Shown: positions 12,191 through 21,027 of the stretch, one piece after another
How the letters are laid out: each line of letters begins with the position of its first letter
How positions within the stretch are numbered: the stretch's first letter is position 1
Source: Hippasteria phrygiana
Lineage: Eukaryota > Echinodermata > Asteroidea > Valvatida > Goniasteridae
NCBI GenBank assembly: GCA_037893225.1
Contig: JAZGUH010000122.1
Location: 372,001-436,000, forward strand
Direction of reading: 5' to 3'
DNA: 64,000 nucleotides
Notes under the pieces: generated by a model
What the model saw: the letters and a program-made list of their open reading frames with translations, nothing else
The model's database searches: none
Told to the model about the DNA's origin: nothing
Program-made: the position numbers and the translations under genes

Positions 12191-13900
12191 ATTTTTAGAT
12201 AATAACAACTTTTGAAGAGAAAAATCTATAAAAACGACAAGATATACATACCTCTTGCCAACTTATTCTGGCAATTTTAGGAAAAGTTAAGTTTTTGCCT
12301 AAAATTGGTAAAAACGACAAGATATACCTCTTGCCAACGTATTCTGGCCATTTTTTGGAAGGGTTCAGTTTTTGCCTAAATTTGGTAAAAACGATAAGAT
12401 ATACCTCTTGCCAACTTATTCTGGCAATTTTTAGGAAAAGTTAAGTTTTTGCCTAAAATTGATAAAAACGACAAGATATACCTCTTGCCAACTTATTTCT
12501 TCCAGTTTTAGAAAAAGAACAATTATTGCAAAAACACCGATAAAAACGACATGATACACCTCTTGCCAACATATTCTGGCCATTTTTAGGAAAAGTTCAG
12601 TTTTTGCCTAAATTTGGTAAAAACGACAAGGGTTCATTTTTTCCCTCAAATTTGATAAAAACGACAAGATATACCTCTTGCCAACTTATTCTGGCAATTT
12701 TTAGGAAAAGTTCAGTTTTTGCCTAAATTTGGTGAAAACGACAAGATATACCTCTTGCCAACTTATTTCTTGGAGTTTTAGAAAAATAACAATTATTGAA
12801 AAAATACCGATAAAAACGACATGATACACCTCTTGCCAACTTATTCTGGCCATTTTTAGATCATAACAACTTTTGAAGAGAAAAATCTATAAAAACGACA
12901 AGATATACATACCTCTTGCCAACTTATTCTGGCAATTTTTAGGAAAAGTTAAGTTTTTGCCTAAAATTGGGTAAAACGACAAGATATACCTCTTGCCAAC
13001 GTATTCTGGCCATTTTTTGGAAGGGTTCATTTTTTTGCTCAAATTTGGTAAAAACGCCAACTTATTCTGGCAATTTTTAGGAAAAGTTCATTTTTTGCCT
13101 AAATTTGGTAAAAACGACAAGATATACCTCTTGAAAACTTATTCTGGCCATTTTTAGGAAAAGTTCAGTTTTTGCCTAAATTTAGTAAAAACGACAAGAT
13201 ATACCTCTTGCCAACTTATTCTGGCCATTTTCAGGAAAAGTTCAGTTTTTGCCTAAATTTGGTAAAAACGATAAGATATACCTCTTGCCAACTTATTTCT
13301 TCCAGTTTTAGAAAAAGAACAATTATTGCAAAAACACCGATAAAAACGACATGATACACCTCTTGCCAACATATTCTGGCCATTTTTAGGAAAAGTTCAG
13401 TTTTTGCCTAAATTTGGTAAAAACGACAAGGGTTCATTTTTTCCCTCAAATTTGATAAAAACGACAAGATATACCTCTTGCCAACTTATTCTGGCAATTT
13501 TTAGGAAAAGTTAAGTTTTTGCCTAAAATTGATAAAAACGACAAGATATACCTCTTGCCAACTTATTTCTTCCAGTTTTAGAAAAAGAACAATTATTGCA
13601 AAAACACCGATAAAAACGACATGATATACCTCTTGCCAACTTATTCTGGCCATTTTTTGGAAGGGCTCATTTTTTTGCTCAAATTTGGTAAAAACGCCAA
13701 CGTATTCTGGCAATTTTTAGGAAAAGTTCATTTTTTGCCTAAATTTGGTAAAAACGACAAGATATACCTCTTGCCAACTTATTTCGACCAATTTTTAGAA
13801 AAAGTTCATTTTTTTGCCAACTTATTCTGGCCATTTTTTTGAAGGGTTCATTTTTTCCCCTAAATTTGATAAAAACGACAAGATATACCTCTTGCCAACT
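12191..13900 (-). repeat. Higher-order repeat, copy 2 (~1.7 kb)
   Basis: Second copy of the block starting near 10490. It is nearly identical over long stretches, for example the AAGGGTTCATTTTTTCCCTC marker at 12626 and 13426 corresponding to 10935 and 11712. Confidence 0.75.
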
Positions 13901-14605
13901 TATTTCTTCCAGTTTTAGAAAAATAACAATTATTAAAAAAATACCGATAAAAACGACATGATCCACCTCTTGCCAACTTATTCTGGCCATTTCTAGATAA
14001 TAACAACTTTTGAAGAAACAAAATCGATAAACACGACAAGATGCTCTTGCCAACTTATTCTGGCCATTTTTAGGAAAAGTTCATTTGTTGCCTAAATTTG
14101 GTAAAAACGACAAGATACATCTTGTCGTTTTTAACAAATTCAGGCAAAAACTTAACTTTTTCTTAAAATGGCCAGAATAAGTGGAATAATCTTGTCGTTT
14201 TTACGAAATTTAGGCAAAAACTTAACTTTTCCTAAAAATTGCCAGAATAAGTTGGCAAGATGTATATCTTGTCGTTTTTACCAAATTTAGGCAAAAACTT
14301 AACTTTTTATAAAAATGGCCAGAATAAGTTGTCGTTTTAATCTTTTTTTGGTTATTGTTATTTTTCTAAAAATGGCCGAAATACGTTGGCGAGTTTGCCA
14401 ATTAAAAAAAATAATAAACTGAGCAATACCCAAACGGCTATGAAAGGCAACTAGTTGTCACCAAGTGTTTATCAGGCTGTGAATGGGACAAGACCTTATG
14501 CAACTATTAAATTAAATCATTAACTATTCTCTACCCTCGCAAGTACGCAATTAAACCTCATTAAGAGTGCCAAGTGTTGCAAAGTATCTTTCCGAAGGAT
14601 CACGG

Positions 14606-14680
14606 TGTTCGGTCGGATTCGAACCCACATACCACCACACATTGGTCAGACACTGCAACCACTGAGACCACGTCAATTCA
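14606..14680 (-). repeat. tRNA-like SINE head, third family
   Basis: On the minus strand GTCTCAGTGGTTGCAGTGTC and GTGGGTTCGAATCCGACC act as A and B boxes. Confidence 0.5.
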
Positions 14681-15279
14681 CGTCAAATTTTTCCAAAAGC
14701 ATTGCCAATAGTTCCTGCTCTTCCCACACTGCACTCTTGGGTTCACACATTTTTGTTTTGGAGTTTTTCGTGTTTTAGGGTTTAGGTTTTGTTTTTTGTG
14801 ACGGCCCACGCTAAAACCGGCCTGTTTCCTCAATTAACGATTGGCATTAACTTAAAAGGAAATGATTAAAAGCGGTAATCAGTTTTAACCATTTTCCCCC
14901 TATTAAACTTTCCATAATTTGAGAGATACTTCACCTTTTTGAGGACTCATTTTAAAGCTCTTGAACTTCTATAAAATAATGATGGCCCCGAAATCCCCCA
15001 TTTTCTTAATTTGGCAGGAAGTGTATGGTTTGCCCACGGGTATCACACTTTTTGTTTCTTAACTGTGCTCTTCTTTTTAATGTGCCGGTGTTCAGATATT
15101 TGTAACTTGTTAACCATAGGTCGTATTCACATGGGGTTTTCACTAATATGGAGCTTGAAGTACGCTACAAATGAATATGTAAAAATCCCAAAATTGACCA
15201 CCTCCTTCAGACTGATTTTGCTTGCTCGCATCACAATTATCCCTGGTGAAAACCCACGCAATCAGGTAGGTTAACTGAA

Positions 15280-15368
15280 AACCCAATCCGCATGGCGAAT
15301 CTGGAGGGAATCGAACCGAGGTCACCAAAGGTGAAAAGCGAGGAAAGAACCACTACACCAACCTGACT
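15280..15368 (-). repeat. tRNA-like SINE, fourth family
   Basis: On the minus strand GTTGGTGTAGTGGTTCTTTC and CTCGGTTCGATTCCCTCC. Matches 30045-30122. Confidence 0.6.
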
Positions 15369-16865
15369 ACCCAATAACTCGAGAAATTAATGGTTTTCTT
15401 TTGTAATAATTAAAAATTAACCACACACCTTAGGAAAAGAGACATTTTATCCGTCATTTAAACTGACGCTTTATTTCAAAATTTGAAGAAGAAAAAAATC
15501 GTGAAGGTACTACATGTAGATTACAATGCAAACATGCTTGAGTTATTTTTTTTTAAAAGATCACAATGAATAATATAGTTTGAGAATACAAAAATTTCCA
15601 TAATATTGCATAAGGGCTTATTGGTATTTAAATTAATGTCACAACTTTAAAGCACTAAACTAAAGATAAAAACTTTCACAAACAAATGGAGAAAGTGAAC
15701 AGTGACATAGGACTCATGCCTAAAATCTTTGAAGACTATACATTGTAAATAGCGACCTCTGTTGTTACCTATTATGTTGTTACCCCATCCTCACCCTGTT
15801 TCTCTTCCATTTTGTATACGAGGGCCTACGGAGCATGCGCAGTGTAACCAACAAGTCGGAGTTTAGGGAGTCTGCTATTCAGGTGACACCGGGAACCAAG
15901 CTTAGCCACAGGGGTGAGATTGGCCAAAAAATGAAAAATCCACGAGGACCCCAGATCGACATATAGTTTGTATTTGCCTAAAGCCACCCCCTTAAAATAT
16001 TTATTGGTCTATATCGACTTTTACAGGTAAAAACACCTTTAGGACAACACCACAGGAATTCCAGATTGCAAAAGGGATTCTTTAAAAATTCTGAAATCCC
16101 GACCAAAAAATCACGAAATCAGGAAAAAAGGTGTACCTCATATTTCGTTTAAATTTTTGAATTTAAAGCAAGTGAACAGCAAGTCATTCGTCCCAGCTCA
16201 AGAATACATTATGATTTCAAACCTCGGTATATTGTCAGAATTTGACAGCTGAAAATCAACTGGGATGCTTAAACCACATAATATGTTAGTCATGTACATT
16301 AGAAGACGACCTTTTTTCAAACCAACGGCAAGGCACTCATTCTAGAGGTTTTCTTTTTTTAGAATACAAAAACAATGAAAAGACAGGCCCAATCAGACGA
16401 CGTTTTGCATTACACTGGGCAAAGAGAAGAATCAAAGGACTGTGCAGATTGGTTGGCTGCCAATCTGTATTAGTGTTCCTGCGAGGCATACATTTTATGG
16501 CTGAAAGTATCGTTCCTAAATTTGACAGCCATTCTCTAAAATTCCTCAAGGTTAGAATTTCACTGAAAACAATCGTGCAAATTGCATAATTACAGTGCAC
16601 CCTGAGTTTCCAAACGAATTTAAGGAAAATTTACTGTACATGTATATCATAAATATCCCCAAGTAATATAAAACGAGAACCACGCCTGACAGTTTCTAAA
16701 AGTCGGTCAATAGACCTCTTTAAGTCTTCCCCTCATTTTGAGTTTGGCAACTGAGAGTGCAGAGATAAATTATAAAGCGTGATGCGAATACAAGAAGCTC
16801 AAATTGAAGTGAGAAGACGTTTTTGGAAGCTGACTTTTGTGGAAGTGTAACTTTCACAGTGGTTC
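15369..16865. other. Alx downstream intergenic DNA
   Basis: AT-rich; no repeat with clear ends and no gene recognised. Confidence 0.5.
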
Positions 16866-17277
16866 AAGGTTTGCAGGTAGTATACAACATTTGCTTTTGC
16901 TGTACTTTTCAGAAATGAATGGAATTGGGGTCAGTATTATATATCAAATACTGTAACACCGACATGTTTAAAGATTTGTGTGCATCGGCCTGGAAGCTGG
17001 AAAAACAAAGAGAAAAAGACGCTGTTCTTGTAGTCTGGTTCCCTAGACCCTACTTCAGACAACACGGAGCAATTTCTAGACGTCAGGTTGGGGAACTAGA
17101 CTATTTCCAACGATGGTTTGCCGACAATCGCTGGAAATTGATACAAAAAATCCACTTTTCTTGAAAAATGACAGCATACCAGGTGACATGATTTAACAGT
17201 ATGTATTTCATAATAATTCAGTGGTTTTATTTTTTGATGTTTGCAAATGTTGTGTGTTACCTTTAAAGCTTGAAATT
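16866..17277 (+). mobile_element. TTAA-type hairpin MITE, copy 1
   Basis: About 410 bp. Left end AGGTAGTATACAACATTTGC and inverted right end AGGTAACACACAACATTTGC. Internal landmarks shared by all copies: TAGTCTGGTTCCCT...GGGGAACTAGACTA, a central palindrome CCAACGATGG..CGCTGG, GACAGCAnACCAGGTGnCATG, and CATAATAATTCAGTGGTTTT. Other copies retain TTAA at the outer ends. Confidence 0.7.
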
Positions 17278-17442
17278 TGAAAGGCAAAACTCTCTGATAG
17301 GCTTGATAGATCAGTCCATTCCACTGAGTGACTTCATGTGTGCACTCATTGCGAATCAATGTCTGGGAGGAAAGGATGTTTCCTATCTCGATGGCATGTC
17401 ATTCAACCTTGTCATTCATCCGTTTAGAGATGACAAGTTTCT

Positions 17443-17916
17443 CTACGAATACGCTCCCACCATAGACATAGCCACACTGTGTTCTTTGGCCTTCAATCTC
17501 AGGGCTGCGATACTAATGCTTCTCCGCTCGGTATCAACCTCTCCAAGACCTTGCGGAAGGGGGACCACGCCCGTCGTCATCAGAGCACCACTAGAGGGCG
17601 ACATCATACCATTCCCTGGAAGCGACTGAGACGTGGTAGGAGACGGCATGGAGGTTGAGGGCGGTATTTGCGCGTACTGTGGCATGCTCTGGTTGGGCAT
17701 CCCCATGTAGCTGGGCAGCATACCCTGAATGCCCTGGGGCGCCATGCAGGAGGTGAGTCCGTTCAAGATCTGGGCGCCGCTGGAGGGCGTCTGGTGCGCA
17801 TGCGGGGAGTAGCAGTCGCCATTTTGCAAAGGCGCCCCCATCGTCGCGGATGCGTGGGTGTTGGGAGATAGCGATGGTCCGAGATGATTGGGTGACCATG
17901 ACGACGAATTGGTTAT
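17443..17916 (-). CDS. Alx: Alx homeobox gene, last coding exon with OAR motif
   Basis: Encodes residues 340-496 and the stop codon. The acceptor is CCAAAG|ATAACC in phase 0; an in-frame ATG 21 nt before it is intronic. The peptide is rich in Ser, Pro, Met and Gln (for example SYMGMPNQSMPQYAQIPP), as in many transactivation regions. Near the end, about residues 470-487, is RRSISIAALRLKAKEHS, a clear OAR (otp/aristaless/rax) motif, here with Leu where vertebrate ALX4 has Met. The protein ends SMVGAYS. The full length, 496 aa, is longer than vertebrate ALX proteins (326-411 aa), mainly because of the N-terminal region. No convincing polyadenylation signal was assigned; an AATAAA on the minus strand near 17225 lies inside a MITE. 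Confidence 0.93.
   Translation of the reverse strand: MTNSSSWSPNHLGPSLSPNTHASATMGAPLQNGDCYSPHAHQTPSSGAQILNGLTSCMAPQGIQGMLPSYMGMPNQSMPQYAQIPPSTSMPSPTTSQSLPGNGMMSPSSGALMTTGVVPLPQGLGEVDTERRSISIAALRLKAKEHSVAMSMVGAYS
17588..17600 (+). promoter_or_regulatory. CTCF-like motif in Alx last exon
   Basis: CCACTAGAGGGCG matches the vertebrate/insect CTCF core (CCASYAGRKGGC). It also encodes Alx residues, so conservation could have either cause. Similar AGAGGGCGC words recur in the window. Confidence 0.35.
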
Positions 17917-18431
17917 CTTTGGAACAAAATGAAACATATTAATGGTTTCTCAAGCACTGAAGGTTAGCCCGTTTGCACAAGAACTTAATACAGTACATAA
18001 GTGATGACGTATTTCTGGTTCAAGCGTACAATTGCATGTATATGTGCATCGCGTGAACCAGCACTTGAACCAGAACAATGGCAAAATACCACATCAAGTA
18101 GGACTCTATCTGACGTTAGTGGCGCAAGTCACTGATACTTGCTAAAGCCACAGAAAGGGAGTTGTGACAAGAGGGGTCCCAAACGTTGGACCAAACATGA
18201 CGGATTATGCGTCAGTCTACATGGACAATTGGTAAACAATAGTCGCACGCTCCACCACTGCACACATAATGAGCGGCCATCTTTGGTCCAAAGTCAAAAG
18301 TTGTTGCACCTCTGAAAGTGACTGTGAGACTTAAATGCGAGTTTACGCAAACATTTCAGGCGTTATCGATGATTATTAAAAAAATTATATTTTTTATTCA
18401 TTTAATTTAATTCTTTCTTATTTTTTGTATT

Positions 18432-18492
18432 TATTATTATTATTATTATTTGTTTGTTTGTTTGTTTTTTTGTTTTTTTTTGGGGGGGGGGG
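18432..18492. repeat. TTA, TTTG and poly-T/poly-G simple repeats
   Basis: (TTA)n, then (TTTG)n, then a T run and a G run. Confidence 0.85.
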
Positions 18493-18581
18493 CTTTGAAG
18501 GAGGACATTATCCCTTTACAACAACCCTCCATCCGCCATTGAGTCCTGCAAGACCTGATATCAAATTGAGTAGACAAAGCC

Positions 18582-18680
18582 ATTAGCCTCTGTTATGGAT
18601 CCTCAAACCTACAGAGGGCGTGCTTCACGGAAAGTTGTCAATAATGGCGGGTTAACACAAAGAAAACAGTCGCTGATCTT
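18582..18680 (+). mobile_element. Left end of the 23761-type element
   Basis: ATTAGCCTCTGTTATGGATC, then GAGGGCGTGCTTCACGGAAA, matching the left TIR at 23761. A right end was not found, partly because the hAT-like MITE at 18804 interrupts the region. Confidence 0.5.
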
Positions 18681-18803
18681 TATTGTGCCAACCCAAAATA
18701 TTGACCGTATCAGCGCAACGCACGCTCTCATCTTGGGTTTTATTGGTCCCTGGCAGAGGCTTATGGTCGGAGCGCATTCACAGATGCCAGCGACACTGTT
18801 TAG

Positions 18804-19021
18804 CAGAGTTGTAATCAGTTCAATCACAAGTCAATCACAAGTCAGATCAAAAGGCAGATCACAAGTCAGCTCACAAGCTACATCGGATGAACAATGACAA
18901 ATGAATGCTTTTGTTATATAGTGTGTTTGAATAGCTTGTTTAATACATGGCTTGAGACCAGAATTGTGGAGTGGCTTGTGATGACTTGTGGTGACTTGTG
19001 ATTGACTTGATTACAACTCTG
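18804..19021. mobile_element. 218 bp hAT-like MITE in Alx intron 4
   Basis: Ends CAGAGTTGTAATCA and inverted CAGAGTTGTAATCAAG; flanked by 8 bp repeats CTGTTTAG (18796-18803) and CTGTTCAG (19022-19029). Subterminal regions consist of repeated CACAAGTC/GACTTGTG. Confidence 0.75.
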
Positions 19022-19259
19022 CTGTTCAGTATCGTTTCCAACGCTGGGTGCAAGAGGGGGGCCGGGTGAGTTGGTCTCACCAACGGTGGAAGTTACCCCG
19101 CCTGGGCCTATAGGTCTGAAAATTGGGATTTTTAGCCGCGTCGGATCGCAGACGGGGCTCTATAAGCGCTTAGCTTATTATGTTCTTTTTGTGCCAAATT
19201 CGTTTAGTCACGTGACAGTCACATTACAGTTTTCCTTGACGAAACTCTCACACACGCAA

Positions 19260-20667
19260 AGTCTATGGTGATAAATGGTTTATTACAAACAGCCTCCTGG
19301 CCACCATAGGCGGAATTGTGTAAGCTGTTACAATCTTTATAAAGTAAAAAATTACATTAAACATACCAAAGTAATCATTATAAGTAAAAACTACTATAAT
19401 TTAAACTGTATATAAAAAATACATAAAATACAACATTAAAAGTAGAACATATACACAATGGGGTCAAAGATCGAGGAGGTAGGTTGACAAAGGTAAGTTA
19501 GAAGGATAATAATATAATGAAATAGGTAGGGGAGGGGGAGGGGGGTGAGGGGGGTAGGTTAGGGGTAAAAGGATAGGTTAGAGGGGTAGATTGGGGAAGT
19601 AGGTTGGGGGGGTGTTAGGGGAATAGGTTGGGGTAGGTTATAACAAAGTGGAAAAAAGAGACCAAGTAATAGGGAAGGAAGGTGGTAAAATTAATGAATA
19701 GGATAAAGTATAAGACAAAGGATGAAACTGCTACCCGCAAGTAATACCAAACAATTTAAACCATTGAATTAATTATATTAATTAAATGAGGTATTGCACT
19801 GTTTCTGAACCTATTTGTTTTGCATCTTGGTTCAGATAATAATTTTGATCGGCGTAATACTTGGTTACTTTGAGATTGTGGTAAAAGATGTGACATATAC
19901 TCATTAGTCATCAAATCCCTAGCAAATCTAGAGCACAGTGTCGTGCGACGGTCAGTCAATGTTTCTAATTTAAACAAATCTAATGCACTTTTATAGTTAT
20001 TATATGCAACACCCAAGATTAATCTAAGGACACGCTTTTGTATTTTTTCCAATTTATCTTTTTGTTGATTTGTTATTGCACCATTCCAAACAGGGACTGC
20101 ATATTCCAAGAGGGGACGAAGGTACCCTATATAAATAGTAATAAGATCTTCAACTGGTAAGCCGTGACTTTTTAAGACACGCAGCATATGAAATCGACCA
20201 TTAGCCCGTTGGAGTATTGTGTTAATATGGGTGTCCCATTTAAGATCTTGCTGTATATGGACGCCTAACAATTTAACAGTTTCTGATTGTTCAAGGACAT
20301 TATCTTGAACATAGAAGACAGATGGTGTTGGAGGCTCTTTCATAAAATTAATTTCCATAGTAGTACATTTTGTAGGGTTCAGACGCATATTACTATTTTC
20401 TGACCACTGAACTAAAGCATCGATAGTTTCTTGAAGACCAGATTGTTCATTGGCAAGACGGGTCTCAACCAAACTCAAATCGTCCACGTATTTCCAATAA
20501 TGCATCTGATCGCCTAAATTTTGACAGGCATCATTAATAACAGCGGAAAACACAATAGGGCCCAATCGTGTCCCCTGTGGGACTCCAGCATGCATAGCAG
20601 TCCAATCAGATGTAATAGCCCTATAATGGGATCGCAGGCTGTGTGTACTAAACTCTGCATGTGTCTA
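19260..20667 (-). mobile_element. 5'-truncated LINE copy in Alx intron 4
   Basis: A 1.4 kb insertion flanked by 23 bp direct repeats, 19237-19259 and 20668-20690 (TGACGAAACT[C/G]TCACACACGC and AA, one mismatch), the expected target-site duplication of a non-LTR retrotransposon. The 3' end is on the left, with an AATAAACC motif near 19280. It carries the reverse transcriptase ORF listed separately and a GT-rich 3' UTR (19440-19680). The long, nearly perfect duplication and the uninterrupted ORF suggest a fairly recent insertion. Confidence 0.85.
19756..20664 (-). CDS. Reverse transcriptase C-terminal half (CR1/jockey-like LINE)
   Basis: Partial reverse transcriptase, 302 residues, open from the 5' truncation point to a stop at 19756. 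Visible RT blocks are HAGVPQGTRLGPIVFSAVIN (fingers-palm block B), YWKYVDDLSLVE with the catalytic YVDD, and VKLLGVHI. The C-terminal thumb-like tail contains LRPLLEYAVPVWN and LEKIQKRVLRLILG, typical of CR1/jockey-group LINEs. The endonuclease domain and the first RT blocks are missing because of 5' truncation, so the copy cannot move by itself. No frameshift or internal stop is present. Confidence 0.85.
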   Translation of the reverse strand, partial: THAEFSTHSLRSHYRAITSDWTAMHAGVPQGTRLGPIVFSAVINDACQNLGDQMHYWKYVDDLSLVETRLANEQSGLQETIDALVQWSENSNMRLNPTKCTTMEINFMKEPPTPSVFYVQDNVLEQSETVKLLGVHIQQDLKWDTHINTILQRANGRFHMLRVLKSHGLPVEDLITIYIGYLRPLLEYAVPVWNGAITNQQKDKLEKIQKRVLRLILGVAYNNYKSALDLFKLETLTDRRTTLCSRFARDLMTNEYMSHLLPQSQSNQVLRRSKLLSEPRCKTNRFRNSAIPHLINIINSMV

Positions 20668-20699
20668 TGACGAAACTGTCACACACGCAAGTCACCAAC

Positions 20700-20872
20700 G
20701 ACGCGGCTCCTGCACGAATTCGTGCTTGTTTTTAGATCTGGACCCAGGAAAACCGTAAGGGTGGTAGGACTGGCAACCTAAAATATGGCTAACCCCACCG
20801 CCTCTGTTGTAGCCCTTTACCTAGAGTGGCTTTTAGCCTTGTATTGGGCGACTTCCATTGAAAAGAAAAACG
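20700..20872 (+). repeat. 3' part of the 45433-type SINE, split by the LINE
   Basis: GGACCCAGGAAAACCGTAAG, CTGGCAACCTAAAATATGG and TTTTAGCCTTGTATTGGGCG. Its upstream part, CTCACCAACGGTGGAAGTTA, lies at 19077 on the other side of the LINE copy. Confidence 0.6.
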
Positions 20873-20892
20873 AAGACGAGCTCGTTCTTTAC

Positions 20893-21027
20893 CTGCTGTG
20901 CGAAGTTATCACTCCTTGGCGCCATCGGCATCTCATAGTTGGTCCCAGCAGCCATTGCGCGCATGTTGGTGAACTGGCCAAATCGCTCCCTTTTCCTCCA
21001 TTTGGCTCGTCTGTTCTGGAACCAAAC
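20893..21027 (-). CDS. Alx: Alx homeobox gene, coding exon 4 (recognition helix)
   Basis: Encodes residues 295-339. It opens with the recognition helix [18 protein letters not shown], carrying invariant W48, F49, N51 and R53 and glutamine at position 50, which predicts binding to palindromic TAAT-N3-ATTA sites as a dimer. After the homeodomain come [10 protein letters not shown], then [16 protein letters not shown], which aligns with the conserved Alx segment just downstream of the homeodomain (vertebrate form ...YELPLLTRAENYAQ). The exon is 135 nt, phase 0 at both ends, with acceptor AAACAG|GTTTGG and donor CAGCAG|GTAAAG. Confidence 0.95.

Larger units (their letters stand above)
8410..14400. 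repeat. ~6 kb array of a 77 bp satellite with orientation switches
   Basis: Tandem copies of a ~77 bp unit whose constant part is AATAAGTTGGCAAGAGGTAT, ATCTTGTCGTTTTTA, followed by one of three variable halves: type A (CCAAATTTAGGCAAAAACTG then AACTTTTCCTAAAAATGG), type B (TCAATAATTGTTATTTTTCT) and type C (CTTCAAAAGTTGTTATTATC). Units read forward from about 8410 to 10090, reverse from 10100 to 14110, and forward again to 14400, with two short flips near 10380 and 11990. No gene is present; short open frames here are only translations of the repeat. Confidence 0.95.

Noticed and set aside
11157..13842. Several open frames of 60-100 codons with similar peptides (…FGKNDKIYLLPTYSGHF…)
   Set aside because: They are translations of the 77 bp satellite in successive units, present on both strands, with no start context or domain.
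8410..14400. CRISPR-like array
   Set aside because: Units are contiguous and similar throughout, with no unique spacers, in a eukaryotic genome.
19770..19780. TAATTATATTA, a perfect paired-like (Q50) dimer site that could suggest Alx autoregulation
   Set aside because: It lies at the end of the LINE reverse transcriptase ORF, so it is part of the transposon.
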